Program-made: the position numbers and the translations under genes
Assembly (NCBI GenBank): GCA_003248805.1
Contig: QFQY01000005.1
Location: 1-64,000, forward strand
Direction: 5' to 3'
Source: Chelatococcus sp.
GTDB lineage: Bacteria; Pseudomonadota; Alphaproteobacteria; Rhizobiales; Beijerinckiaceae
Length of the DNA: 64,000 bases
In this document: positions 1-8,954 of the stretch, in pieces
How positions within the stretch are numbered: position 1 is the stretch's first letter
How the letters are laid out: the number at the start of each line of letters is the position of its first letter
Notes under the pieces: generated by a model
Database searches by the model: none
What the model saw: the letters and a program-made list of their open reading frames with translations, nothing else
Told to the model about the DNA's origin: nothing

Positions 1-607
1 TCTGGTTGTCATGCGCGGCCGACTTCGCCCAGACGACGAAGACGTCGGCGATCGGCGAGTTCGAGATCCACATCTTGGAGCCGGTCAGCCTGTAGCCGTC
101 GGCCACCTTCTCGGCGCGGGTCTTCATGCCGGCCGGGTCCGAGCCGGCGTCGGGCTCGGTCAGGCCGAAGCAGCCGACCCATTCGCCCGAGGCGAGCTTG
201 GGCAGGTACTTCTTGCGCTGCGCCTCGTCGCCATAGGCGTAAATCGGATACATCACGAGCGAGGACTGCACGCTCATCATCGAGCGGTAGCCGGAATCGA
301 CGCGCTCGACCTCGCGCGCGACGAGCCCGTAGGACACGTAGTTGGCGCCGGCGCAGCCATATTCCTCGGGCACTGTGACGCCGAGCAGGCCGAGTTCGCC
401 CATCTCGTTGAAGATCGAGCGGTCGGTCTTCTCCTCGAGATAGGCGTCGTGGACGCGCGGAGCGAGCTTCTCCTGCGCATACTGCCGGGCCGTGTCGCGG
501 ATCAGCCGCTCGTCCTCGGTCAACTGCTCGTCGAGCAGGAAGGCGTCGTCCCAGGTGAACTCGGCCAGCTTGTGGCTCGTGCTGTGGCTGCGGGCGGCTT
601 CGGCCAT
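1..607 (-). CDS. gcdH: Glutaryl-CoA dehydrogenase, N-terminal half (cut by window edge)
   Basis: Acyl-CoA dehydrogenase superfamily flavoenzyme expected to oxidise and decarboxylate glutaryl-CoA to crotonyl-CoA, the last specific step of lysine and tryptophan breakdown. About 202 N-terminal residues are visible out of roughly 395 in the family; the C-terminus lies beyond base 1. The stretch EPDAGSDPAGMKT followed by GSKMWISNSPIADVFVVWAK is characteristic of the glutaryl-CoA subgroup. The start is the ATG at 607, with GGGAG upstream. It sits just downstream of an aldehyde dehydrogenase of the lysine (aminoadipate) route on the same strand, which supports the assignment. The catalytic glutamate is not in the visible part. 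Confidence 0.88.
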   Translation of the reverse strand, partial: MAEAARSHSTSHKLAEFTWDDAFLLDEQLTEDERLIRDTARQYAQEKLAPRVHDAYLEEKTDRSIFNEMGELGLLGVTVPEEYGCAGANYVSYGLVAREVERVDSGYRSMMSVQSSLVMYPIYAYGDEAQRKKYLPKLASGEWVGCFGLTEPDAGSDPAGMKTRAEKVADGYRLTGSKMWISNSPIADVFVVWAKSAAHDNQ

Positions 608-633
608 TTGTGTCTGCTCCCCTATGGTTTGCC

Positions 634-723
634 GTCATGGTCGGGCTTGACCCGACCATCTTCGAAACCAGCTATCTGGTCACTAGATTCTCGGGTCTGC
701 GCTTCGCTTCGCCCGAGAATGAC
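634..723. repeat. Palindromic intergenic repeat, family C, copy 1
   Basis: Inverted-repeat unit opening with GTCATGGTCGGGCTTGACCC and closing with TCGCCCGAGAATGAC. It fills most of the spacer between gcdH and the aldehyde dehydrogenase. Related copies are at 55906-56015 and 58828-58918. Confidence 0.75.
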
Positions 724-732
724 GCTTCAGTT

Positions 733-2253
733 TCACGCATCCACGTCGAAGCTGACGCCCTGCGCCAGCGGCAGCGTGGTGCCGTAGTTCAGCGTATTGG
801 TAGCGCGGCGCATATAGGCCTTCCAGGCGTCGGAGCCCGCCTCGCGGCCGCCGCCGGTCTCCTTCTCGCCGCCGAACGCGCCGCCGATCTCGGCGCCGGA
901 CGGGCCGATATTGACGTTGGCGATGCCGCAATCCGACCCCTCGTCCGAGACGAAGAGCTCGGCCTCGCGCATGTTCAGCGTGAAGATGGAGGAGGACAGG
1001 CCCGCGCCGACCGCGTTCTGGATCGCGATCGCCTCGTCGATGGTCTTGTACTTCATCACATAGAGGATCGGCGCGAAGGTCTCGCGCTCGACCGGGCCGC
1101 ATTGCGAGGGCATCTCGACCAGCGCCGGGCGCACATAAAAGCCGCCGGGGCCGACATCGACCTTCTCGCCGCCATGGACCTTGCCGCCCTCGGCCTTGGC
1201 CTCGGACAGCGCCTTCTGCATGTTCTGATAAGCGCCCTCGTCGACCAGCGGGCCGACCAGGACGCCGGCCTCGCGCGGGTCGCCGATCTTCACCGAGCCG
1301 TAGACCTTGATCAGCTTCGGCACGAGCGCGTCGTAGACGCTCTCATGGACGATCAGGCGGCGCAGCGTGGTGCAGCGCTGGCCGGCGGTGCCCATCGCTG
1401 CGAAGGCGATGCCGCGCAGCGCGATGTCGAGATCGGCGGAGGGCGCGACGATCGCGGCGTTGTTGCCGCCGAGCTCCAGGATCGCGCGGGCGAAGCGGGC
1501 GGCGAGCTTCTGGCCGACGTCCTTGCCCATCCGCGTCGAGCCCGTCGCCGAGACGACCGGGACGCGGTGGTCGGAGACGAGGATGTCGCCGATCTCGCGG
1601 CCGCCGATCAGCACCTCGGACAGGCCGGCCGGAGCCTCGGGGCCGAAGCGCTTCATCGCCTTCTCGACGATGGCCTGCACGGCCAGCGCGGTCAGCGGGG
1701 TCTTCTCCGAGGGCTTCCAGACGACGCTGTCGCCGCAGACGAAGGCGAGCGCCGCGTTCCAGCACCAGACCGCGACCGGGAAATTGAACGCCGAGATGAC
1801 ACCGACGACGCCGACCGGGTGCCAGGTCTCCATCATGCGGTGGTTCGGGCGCTCGGTGGCGATGGTCAGGCCGTAGAGCTGGCGCGACAGGCCGACCGCG
1901 AAGTCGCAGATGTCGATCATCTCCTGGACCTCGCCGAGGCCCTCGGAGGTCACCTTGCCGGCTTCGAGCGTGACCAGCAGGCCGAGATCGGCCTTGGCGG
2001 CGCGCAGCTCCTCGCCGAGCAGGCGCACGAACTCGCCGCGACGCGGCGCCGGGACCTTGCGCCAGGCGAGATAGGCGGACTGAGCCCGGCCGATGGCGGT
2101 CTCGGCCCCGGCGGGGGTCGTCTCCTTCAGCGTGGCGACGGCCTCGCCGGTGATCGGCGACCGTGCGGCGAGCCCGGAGGCGGCATAGGCGGCATCGGAC
2201 ACGCCGAGCCGCTTGAGCAGGGCGAGCGCGTCCTGGGGCAGTGTGGAAGCCAT
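733..2253 (-). CDS. Aldehyde dehydrogenase, ALDH7/aminoadipate-semialdehyde dehydrogenase type
   Basis: NAD(P)-dependent aldehyde dehydrogenase of 506 residues, close to the ALDH7 (antiquitin) family, which oxidises 2-aminoadipate 6-semialdehyde / piperideine-6-carboxylate to 2-aminoadipate in lysine degradation. Seen: the ELGGNNAAIV segment with the general-base glutamate and the GTAGQRCTT segment with the catalytic cysteine, both typical of ALDH7. The frame stays open upstream, but the ATG at 2253 (MASTLPQDAL) matches the family length. It is transcribed toward gcdH and divergently from a LysR gene. The lysine role is inferred from family and neighbours. Confidence 0.88.
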   Translation of the reverse strand: MASTLPQDALALLKRLGVSDAAYAASGLAARSPITGEAVATLKETTPAGAETAIGRAQSAYLAWRKVPAPRRGEFVRLLGEELRAAKADLGLLVTLEAGKVTSEGLGEVQEMIDICDFAVGLSRQLYGLTIATERPNHRMMETWHPVGVVGVISAFNFPVAVWCWNAALAFVCGDSVVWKPSEKTPLTALAVQAIVEKAMKRFGPEAPAGLSEVLIGGREIGDILVSDHRVPVVSATGSTRMGKDVGQKLAARFARAILELGGNNAAIVAPSADLDIALRGIAFAAMGTAGQRCTTLRRLIVHESVYDALVPKLIKVYGSVKIGDPREAGVLVGPLVDEGAYQNMQKALSEAKAEGGKVHGGEKVDVGPGGFYVRPALVEMPSQCGPVERETFAPILYVMKYKTIDEAIAIQNAVGAGLSSSIFTLNMREAELFVSDEGSDCGIANVNIGPSGAEIGGAFGGEKETGGGREAGSDAWKAYMRRATNTLNYGTTLPLAQGVSFDVDA

Positions 2254-2409
2254 GCTGATCGAAGCCTTTTGATGTCGGGTCGGCGAAGGCGTCGCCGCCG
2301 GGCCGTTCGGGCACGCGGCAAAGCCGCGCCGGTCCCGGAGGAGCGCGACGAGGACGCTGTAGTCGGCCTGCACAATGCCCCCTTCCGCCGCTGCTCGGCA
2401 ACCGATATG

Positions 2410-2429
2410 TTCTCACCGGTTGATGAGAA
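2410..2429. promoter_or_regulatory. Candidate LysR operator (inverted repeat)
   Basis: TTCTCA and TGAGAA form a perfect 6-bp inverted repeat with an 8-bp spacer, lying a few bases before the LysR start codon in the divergent spacer. Position and symmetry suit autoregulation plus control of the aldehyde dehydrogenase. This is inference only. Confidence 0.35.
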
Positions 2430-2435
2430 ATAATC

Positions 2436-3347
2436 ATGACGATCGAGATCGTTCCCGGGCGTCTCTCCGTTCCCTCGCTGTCCGCGCTGGCGGCGTTCGA
2501 GGCGGCGGCGCGCCATGGCAGCTTCACGCGCGCGGCCGAGGAGCTGAGCCTGACCCAGAGCGCGATCAGCCGGCAGATCGCCCATCTCGAACAGGTGCTC
2601 GGCGTCAGCCTGTTCGAGCGCGTCAAGCAGCGCGTCAGCCTCACGCCGGCCGGCAGCGCCTATGCGGCCGACATCCGCGACGGCCTTTCGCGCCTCGCGG
2701 CCGCGACGGTCTCCGCCATGGCCTTTCGCGGCGCCGCCGGCCTGCTGAACCTCGCCATCCTGCCGACCTTCGGCACGCGCTGGCTGATTCCGCGCTTGCC
2801 GCGCTTCACCGAGATCCATCCCGGCATCACCATCAACTTCGCCACGAAACTGGTCCCTTTCGACTTCGCGGGCGAGGCGCTGGACGCCGCGATCCATTTC
2901 GGCGAGCCGGTCTGGCCCGGCGCCCGGCTGCACCGGCTGATGGGCGAGGAGGTCGTTCCCGTCGCCGCGCCCTCGCTCGTCGCGCGCCTCGCCATCAGGG
3001 AGCCGGCCGACATGCTCAAGGCGCCGCTGCTCCAGCAGTCGACGCGGCCGCGCGCCTGGGCGAGCTGGCTCGAGCAGCAGGGCCTGCCGCCGCAGCGCGC
3101 ATTGATGGGGCCGCGTTTCGAGCAGTTCGCCATGGTCTCGCAGGCGGCCGTCGCGGGCCTTGGCATGGCGATCGTGCCGCGCTTCCTGGTCGAAGAGGAG
3201 TTGCGGTCCGGCGCACTCGTCGTGCCTGTCGACAGGCCCGTCAGCGGGGCGGAGGGCTATTATCTGGTCTATCCCGAGGCGCGCGCCGGCCTGCCGGCGG
3301 TCACCGCCTTCCGCGACTGGCTGCTGGAGGAGTGCGGCGCACTCTAG
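2436..3347 (+). CDS. LysR-family transcriptional regulator (GcvA-like)
   Basis: 303-residue LysR-type regulator. The N-terminal winged helix-turn-helix (about residues 10-70) contains AAEELSLTQSAISRQI and an SLFERVKQRVSLTPAG wing typical of the GcvA branch; the rest is the periplasmic-binding-like effector domain. It starts at the ATG at 2436 and is divergent from the aldehyde dehydrogenase, with 182 bp between the two start codons. That arrangement usually means it controls the divergent gene, here probably the lysine-catabolic genes. The inducer cannot be read from the sequence. Confidence 0.9.
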   Translation: MTIEIVPGRLSVPSLSALAAFEAAARHGSFTRAAEELSLTQSAISRQIAHLEQVLGVSLFERVKQRVSLTPAGSAYAADIRDGLSRLAAATVSAMAFRGAAGLLNLAILPTFGTRWLIPRLPRFTEIHPGITINFATKLVPFDFAGEALDAAIHFGEPVWPGARLHRLMGEEVVPVAAPSLVARLAIREPADMLKAPLLQQSTRPRAWASWLEQQGLPPQRALMGPRFEQFAMVSQAAVAGLGMAIVPRFLVEEELRSGALVVPVDRPVSGAEGYYLVYPEARAGLPAVTAFRDWLLEECGAL

Positions 3348-3473
3348 CGCCCGCGCATTTCCCCCGCGGCTGCCGGACGATCCCCCCTCGACAAGCGCGG
3401 GGCGCCACGTCAATCATGCGCCCGGTTCATCAACGCCGGCCATGAGTCAGCCGGTTCCGACCGAGGTGCCGCC

Positions 3474-4697
3474 ATGCCGTCCGCTTCCGAAACCGCCGAT
3501 GTCGTGATTTGCGGAGGCGGCGCGATCGGCTCCTCCGTCGCCTATCATCTCGCCGCCGATCCCGGCTTCAGGGGCAAGGTGATCGTCGTCGAGAAGGACC
3601 CGACCTATCGCTACGCGGCCTCCGCGCTCTCGGCCGCCTCGATCCGGCAGCAGTATTCGACCGCGGTCAACATCCGCATCTCGCTCTACGGCATCGGCTT
3701 CCTGCGCGATATCGGCCGGCACCTGGCGGTCGACGGCGAGGCTCCCGCCATCGACCTGCATGAGGGCGGCTATCTCTATCTCGCCAGCGGGCAGGGCGCG
3801 CCGGTGCTCGAGGCCAACCAGAAGCTCCAGGCGGCCGAGGGCGCGGACATCGCCCTCTACGATCCCGCGGCGCTGAAGAACCGCTTCCCCTGGCTGAACG
3901 TCGACGACCTCGCCTGCGGCACCTTCGGCGTCAGCGGCGAGGGCTGGTTCGACGGCTGGGCCGTGCTCCAGGCCTTCCGCAGGAAGGCGCGCTCGCTCGG
4001 CGTCGAATACCGCCAGGGCGAGGTCGCGCGCTATCTCGTCGAGGGCGGCAAGGTGGCTGGCGTCGAGCTGGCCGATGGCGGCCGCATCGCCTGCGGCGCC
4101 GCCGTCAACGCCTCCGGCACGCATGGCGCGCGGCTCGCCGCCACGGCCGGCATCGCGATCCCGGTCAAGTCGATGAAGCGCTACGTCTTCACCTTCACCT
4201 GCAAGGGCGAGGTCGACGACTGCCCGCTGCTGATCGACACCAGCGGCGCCTGGTGCCGGGCCGAGGGCAAGCGCGGCGCCGAGGGGCAGCTCTTCATCGG
4301 CAGTTGCTCCCCGCTCACCGAGGAGCAGGACGAGGAATGGGTCGAGACCGACCCGACCGTCGAGGATGTCGACTGGCCGTTCTTCGAGGAGGCGGTCTGG
4401 GCGCCGCTGGCGCATCGCATCCCCGCCTTCGAGCAGATCAGGCCCGGCCGCGCCTGGGCCGGCCCCTACGACATGTGCGGGCTCGATCACAACGCCATCG
4501 TCGGCCCGGCCGTCGGCATGCCCGGCCTCTATCTCGCGAACGGCTTCTCCGGCCACGGCCTGCAGCAGGCGCCGGCGGTCGGTCGCGGCCTCGCCGAGCA
4601 GATCCTGCACGGCCGCTATCTCACCCTCGACATCTCCGATCTCGGCCATGAGCGCGTCGTCGCCGGCCGGCCGCTGCTGGAATCCAACATCATCTGA
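3474..4697 (+). CDS. FAD-dependent oxidoreductase of the DAO/sarcosine-oxidase family
   Basis: 407-residue amine or amino-acid oxidoreductase. The N-terminal Rossmann motif GGGAIGSSVAYHLA (about residues 12-25) binds FAD. The C-terminal segment GLYLANGFSGHGLQQAPAVG is the conserved second FAD-contact region of the D-amino-acid oxidase fold. No signal peptide or membrane segment is seen. It follows the LysR gene by 126 bp and lies in a lysine-catabolic block, so a lysine-derived amine (for example pipecolate, as for AmaA beside AmaB in Pseudomonas) is a plausible substrate. Sarcosine- or glycine-type substrates are equally possible on sequence alone. Confidence 0.8.
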   Translation: MPSASETADVVICGGGAIGSSVAYHLAADPGFRGKVIVVEKDPTYRYAASALSAASIRQQYSTAVNIRISLYGIGFLRDIGRHLAVDGEAPAIDLHEGGYLYLASGQGAPVLEANQKLQAAEGADIALYDPAALKNRFPWLNVDDLACGTFGVSGEGWFDGWAVLQAFRRKARSLGVEYRQGEVARYLVEGGKVAGVELADGGRIACGAAVNASGTHGARLAATAGIAIPVKSMKRYVFTFTCKGEVDDCPLLIDTSGAWCRAEGKRGAEGQLFIGSCSPLTEEQDEEWVETDPTVEDVDWPFFEEAVWAPLAHRIPAFEQIRPGRAWAGPYDMCGLDHNAIVGPAVGMPGLYLANGFSGHGLQQAPAVGRGLAEQILHGRYLTLDISDLGHERVVAGRPLLESNII

Positions 4698-4781
4698 TGC
4701 CGTCGCCATGGGCGTGTGGTGGGATCGGATGTCCGGTCCCGCGGTCGCGGCGCGCCTCTCAGGGGCGCGCGGAGCCCTCGC

Positions 4782-5339
4782 TCACGACTCGGCCGCCGGA
4801 CGCTTTCCCCCACGGCGCGCCTGCGGGCGCCGGTTCTTCGTCTCGCCCTTGCCGCCCTCGCCGTCTCCGTCCTCGTCATCCTGCCCATGCTCGGGGGCAA
4901 CGGTGACCGTGACGTTCTGGCTGAGCCGCTGAAACAGGCCGAGGCCGACCATGGCGAGGATCGCGACGAAGACGAGCAGGCTCGGAAAGACGATATCCTT
5001 CATCGTCTCGCGCGAGGTCTTGGCGATCAGCACCAGCGATTCCAGGCTGAGCGCGACGATCATGATCGTCATGAACTTGGTCAGCGAGCCGCGGGCCTCG
5101 GCCGGCCGGCGCAGCTCGCGATCGGCGACGACCTCCTCCTCGTAGAGAAACTTGCCGACATCGGCGACGGCGACCGCGATGATGATGAGGCCGATGCCGT
5201 CCAGCATCGTCTCGAGCGCATATTCGCCGGTCCAGTAGCCCGTCGCGGTCCGCCAGACCGCCACGCCGATCAGCATGATCGACGCCGTGAGCAGGGCGAA
5301 GGCGATCACCGTGTAGAGAAGACGGCTGAAAACGGTCAT
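4782..5339 (-). CDS. Hypothetical membrane protein with four predicted helices
   Basis: 185 residues with four hydrophobic segments (about residues 8-30, 48-66, 88-106 and 116-138) and a highly charged C-terminal tail rich in Asp, Glu, Lys and Arg (about 145-185). No catalytic motif is recognised. The helix layout resembles small PsiE-like membrane proteins, but I would not assign it there. It is convergent with the upstream oxidoreductase and divergent from the LysE-type exporter, so it has its own promoter. Confidence 0.7.
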   Translation of the reverse strand: MTVFSRLLYTVIAFALLTASIMLIGVAVWRTATGYWTGEYALETMLDGIGLIIIAVAVADVGKFLYEEEVVADRELRRPAEARGSLTKFMTIMIVALSLESLVLIAKTSRETMKDIVFPSLLVFVAILAMVGLGLFQRLSQNVTVTVAPEHGQDDEDGDGEGGKGETKNRRPQARRGGKRPAAES

Positions 5340-5510
5340 GGAACATCCCCCTCCCGGCAGCTGGCGCCGGGGCCCGGTTGCTCAACCGGCACGAGCCTTT
5401 GCGGTTCCCCACGCGGCGCACGCGGGGCAGGGCTGCCGCCGTGGCAGGAGAGGGCGCTTGCGGGCGACGATGGAACATCGGAATGCTCGCTGGCCGCTCC
5501 GGAGCCGCCC

Positions 5511-6143
5511 ATGCCCGATCTCGCACACCTCGCCGCTTTCGCTCTGATCTGCCTCGGCATGGTCGTCACGCCCGGGCCGAACATGATCTACCTGATCTCG
5601 CGTTCGATCGCGCAGGGCCGGGCCGCGGGGCTGATGTCGCTCGGCGGCGTGGCGCTCGGCTTTCTGGTGTACATGTTCAGCGCGGCCTTCGGGATCACGG
5701 CGCTGCTCTTCGCCGTGCCCTATGCCTATGACGCGCTGCGCTTCGGCGGCGCGCTCTATCTGCTCTGGCTGGCATGGCAGGCCGTCAGGCCGGGCGGCCG
5801 TTCGCCCTTTCAGGTCCGCGATCTGCCGGTCGATCCGCCGCGCAAGCTGTTCGCGATGGGTTTCCTGACCAGCATGCTCAACCCCAAGATCGCGATGCTC
5901 TATCTGGCGTTGCTGCCGCAATTCATCGAGCCGGCCGCCGGCTCCGTGCTGGGGCAGTCGCTGGCTCTCGGCGGCGTGCAGATCGCGATCAGCGTCAGCG
6001 TCAATGCCATGATCGCCTGCGCGGCGGGCTCCATCGCCCTGTTCCTGCGCGAACGGCCGGCCTGGTCGCTGGCCCAGCGCTGGCTGATGGGCACCATGCT
6101 GGGCGGTTTCGCCGTCAAGATGGCGACGGAGGCGCAGCGCTGA
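5511..6143 (+). CDS. LysE/RhtB-family amino-acid exporter
   Basis: 210-residue inner-membrane exporter with the usual six-helix layout. The N-terminal signature VTPGPNMIYLISRSIAQGR and the central MGFLTSMLNPKIAMLY are diagnostic for the LysE/RhtB superfamily. The start is the ATG at 5511. The last about 26 codons (from 6063) recur almost exactly at 9316-9394 beside chrA, so the 3' end of this gene is the junction of an inserted islet. The original neighbour was probably the chromate transporter now about 3.2 kb away. The substrate is unknown; lysine or other basic amino acids would suit the context. Confidence 0.92.
   Translation: MPDLAHLAAFALICLGMVVTPGPNMIYLISRSIAQGRAAGLMSLGGVALGFLVYMFSAAFGITALLFAVPYAYDALRFGGALYLLWLAWQAVRPGGRSPFQVRDLPVDPPRKLFAMGFLTSMLNPKIAMLYLALLPQFIEPAAGSVLGQSLALGGVQIAISVSVNAMIACAAGSIALFLRERPAWSLAQRWLMGTMLGGFAVKMATEAQR
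6063..6141 (+). repeat. 79-bp direct repeat, left copy (islet boundary)
   Basis: This is the 3' end of the LysE-type gene. It aligns without gaps to 9316-9394 with three mismatches, all at third codon positions and all synonymous. The two copies bound the islet carrying the phosphoesterase gene. Confidence 0.9.
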
Positions 6144-6267
6144 AACGCTAGCGATGACCGTGCTCGATGCCGAGACAAGGATGAGCCGCCTTCGCTGCCG
6201 ACGCTGCTTTTCGGATTCATCGATATCAGGTTGAACCGGCGGCGAGGTTCGAGGTGGACGAAATCGC

Positions 6268-6296
6268 TTGAGTTGCACCACTTTAAAAGCACTATT
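6268..6296 (+). promoter_or_regulatory. Possible promoter of the phosphoesterase gene
   Basis: TTGAGT (6268-6273) and ACTATT (6291-6296) are separated by 17 bp in a locally AT-rich stretch just upstream of the phosphoesterase start. The hexamers match the sigma-70 consensus only partly. Confidence 0.25.
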
Positions 6297-6326
6297 CTCA
6301 CGGTCGGCGTATGACGGGAGCATCCG

Positions 6327-8753
6327 TTGGCAATCAGAATAGCTCATCTGTCTGATATTCATTTCGGCAAACGCTTCAACCTGGCGCTCTGGGAGGCGGT
6401 CAAAGAGCAGATCGTCGATTTCGATCCGCATCTCGTCATCGTGTCCGGCGACGTGGTCGACGATCCGTATCCGGCTCAACTTCTGGCGGCGAAATGCGAG
6501 CTTCGTGAACTCGCCGCGCAAGCGAACGCAAAACTGGTCGTCGTTCCCGGAAATCACGACGTATTCTCGAACGGCGTCAACACGCCCTTGACGCGCCGCA
6601 TAGATTGGTTCGAGCGCATCTTCTTCAACGACGATACCGCCGCTGCCGAGGATGCCTTGGCCGTCGAGTACGGCGAAACGCCTGGTTTCAAGGAACGGTA
6701 CCTTCCTGCGGCCTCTCCGCTGCGCGGGTTTCGCTCGCTACTGAGTTTCAGGCGCCGCCCGAACCCGCCGTTCGAAAGTCTTATCCCGGGTGACGGATCT
6801 CAGGAGACCGTTCAGCGCCCGGGCAATTGCAGTGCCGTTCTGGCGATGCTGGACTCGAACCATCCGGGTCAGCCCATCGGTTTCGCTACCGGGATGGTTC
6901 ATGTCGACGACCTCGTCCGGCTGCGTGGCGACCTCAAGAACGTCCGCGACACCTATCTGGTCCGCATCGCCGTCGTTCACCATCATCTGTTGCCGATCGC
7001 ATTCACCAGCGGCCGTTTGGTCGGTGCGGAGCCACTGATGGTGCTACACAATGCGGGGACGGTGCTGGCGCTCCTGGCAGAGCACCGTTTCGACCTGGTG
7101 CTGCACGGTCACAAGCACGTCGCCCAATATGCCCGACTCGACCTTTCACCCCGGGACGAGACGGGCTACCCCGTTGCTGTTGTCTCCGCCGGGAGCTGCG
7201 CGCTCAATACGCAAGACAACACGCGGGGCAATTGCTTCAATCTGCTAACCATATCGGATAACGGCCGCATCTCGGTGGAGAGTCTTTATTTTGGCGGAGG
7301 GCGCAGTCCGTCGCGCGACGATGCGGAACACAACATATCCTATCGGGAACCGCTCGTTACCACGAAGCGGCGGGCCTATACCCGCTCCAGAGAACGACAT
7401 TCGCTTCACTGCAGGGAGCGACTGCAGGATTTCGAGATTACGGAGACCGGAGACACCAGAATAAAGGCGACGCTGATCGGGTTGAAGACGGCTGCTTTGG
7501 GGCATCCGGAATGCCGCGATCATTCCATGTCACTGCCGCGGGACAGTTGGTTCGTCGACGAATTGCTCGCGCTCGATGAACGGCTAACCACCCAGGGCGT
7601 TGGTCTGACCGCGCGCGAGGCGGAGCAGGCGAACGGAGATCGCGGTCCGGGCAGCCAACGGTTCACGATCAGCTTTCCGCCCGGCGAGCTGATGAGCCGC
7701 GGGATTAGCTACGCAGTGAGCTATGCGTCCGCCAACTCGGTGAACATGAGCCACTGGGAATGCGAGGAACGTGCGGGGCCTGGACCCCGCGCAGAGGGAT
7801 GGGACAAGGGATATGTTGGCATCGTGGTGACACACCCGATCGAGCGCCTAACCATAACCTTGAAGTTGCCTCAGAGTTTGTCGGGAATTGCGCTGGCGCT
7901 CGATTGCCTGTGCCCGAAGGGCTACCCGGACTACAAGATCGATGCGGCCGGGGACGCGACTTTCCAAGGTGATGCCTCATGGTCCGGGGATGTCGAGATC
8001 ACCGATCACGAGCGCGGCAATCTTCACTTCGACCCTGTGCGCGGCGTGTGGAAAGCGGTGATCGATTCTCCGATGGTTGGTTACGACTATAGAATCGCCT
8101 GGCGAACGCCGGACGTCCCGCTAGACAAGCCGGTGAAGGCCGACGTGCTCCATCAACGGAGGGTTTTGCTCGACGCCCTCGATGCTGAGGCGGACAACGC
8201 GCCGGCGATGGCGTCGTTCGCCGTTTTGGCAAGGGACCTCGTGCATCTGTTCGGGCAGGGCGGGCGCGCCGAGAGGCATTGCGTCGAACTCTTCGTCTAC
8301 GACAGCCTGAAGGTCGCTCTCCGGCCGGTCCTGAGCGTGAGGTCTTGGTCGACGATGCCGATGCGGAAAGACTTCGCGATCCCCCTCGGGCGCGGCATAG
8401 CCGGTCTCGCATTTCAACAGGGGCGGATCATTCCATGGGCGGCCGCCAGCGCGGAGTCGCCCTTCGTCAAGCCGATCCGCTACCCATGGGGGGAGGGAGA
8501 TGACGAGGTCGAAATGCGAACGATGTTGTCTATTCCGATCTTCCACCCCTCGCGAGTGAACGAGGAGAGGCCGCCGCCATGGGCTTGCGTCGGCGTGGTT
8601 TCTTTCGGCTCCAGCTCGGACGCGACGATCGTGCCACGCTTGCTCGACCCAGCCTGGGCCACGGAGGCGATGGAGAAACTCCTGGGCGGGCGGATTCTGG
8701 CACATGCCTGCGTGGATGAAATCCTGAAGAGTTTGGACGGGGTTCAGCCATGA
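6327..8753 (+). CDS. Calcineurin-like metallophosphoesterase with unassigned middle domain and GAF-like C-terminus
   Basis: 808-residue protein, probably cytoplasmic (no signal peptide or membrane segment). The N-terminal domain (about 1-330) carries the metallophosphoesterase metal-binding motifs: D10 and H12, D42 in SGDVVDD, N76-H77 in PGNHD, VHHH near 219-221 and GHKH near 261-264. It is therefore probably a di-metal phosphoesterase or nuclease. Residues about 360-600 look beta-rich and match nothing I recognise. Residues about 660-790 resemble a GAF sensor (PLGRGIAGLAFQQGRI, then MLSIPIFHP). It starts at a TTG at 6327; the next in-frame starts would cut the first metal motif. It is the main cargo of the islet between duplicated lysE ends and may be a signalling or defence effector; function unproven. 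Confidence 0.85.
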   Translation: MAIRIAHLSDIHFGKRFNLALWEAVKEQIVDFDPHLVIVSGDVVDDPYPAQLLAAKCELRELAAQANAKLVVVPGNHDVFSNGVNTPLTRRIDWFERIFFNDDTAAAEDALAVEYGETPGFKERYLPAASPLRGFRSLLSFRRRPNPPFESLIPGDGSQETVQRPGNCSAVLAMLDSNHPGQPIGFATGMVHVDDLVRLRGDLKNVRDTYLVRIAVVHHHLLPIAFTSGRLVGAEPLMVLHNAGTVLALLAEHRFDLVLHGHKHVAQYARLDLSPRDETGYPVAVVSAGSCALNTQDNTRGNCFNLLTISDNGRISVESLYFGGGRSPSRDDAEHNISYREPLVTTKRRAYTRSRERHSLHCRERLQDFEITETGDTRIKATLIGLKTAALGHPECRDHSMSLPRDSWFVDELLALDERLTTQGVGLTAREAEQANGDRGPGSQRFTISFPPGELMSRGISYAVSYASANSVNMSHWECEERAGPGPRAEGWDKGYVGIVVTHPIERLTITLKLPQSLSGIALALDCLCPKGYPDYKIDAAGDATFQGDASWSGDVEITDHERGNLHFDPVRGVWKAVIDSPMVGYDYRIAWRTPDVPLDKPVKADVLHQRRVLLDALDAEADNAPAMASFAVLARDLVHLFGQGGRAERHCVELFVYDSLKVALRPVLSVRSWSTMPMRKDFAIPLGRGIAGLAFQQGRIIPWAAASAESPFVKPIRYPWGEGDDEVEMRTMLSIPIFHPSRVNEERPPPWACVGVVSFGSSSDATIVPRLLDPAWATEAMEKLLGGRILAHACVDEILKSLDGVQP

Positions 8754-8884
8754 CATGTCCGTTCGTTCTGCGTTTCGCGCAGGGGACTTCGATATGGGAG
8801 GGGCGCCCCTCGGGGCGAAACCCATCCATGCTTCGTTAGGGCGCTTGGATTACCTTTGGGCCGATAGATTTCGCTTTGCTTCGG

Positions 8885-8907
8885 CCGGCCGCGCCGGTTG
8901 ATTTTTT
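8885..8907 (+). terminator. Rho-independent terminator after the phosphoesterase gene
   Basis: A GC stem CCGGC/GCCGG with a 3-nt loop is followed by TTGATTTTTT. It lies about 130 bp past the phosphoesterase stop and before the next small ORF, so the two islet genes may be separate transcripts. Confidence 0.55.
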
Positions 8908-8954
8908 CGTGCCGAATCTCTAACTCTCGCCTCTGGATTGAACGGTGGTGTGTA

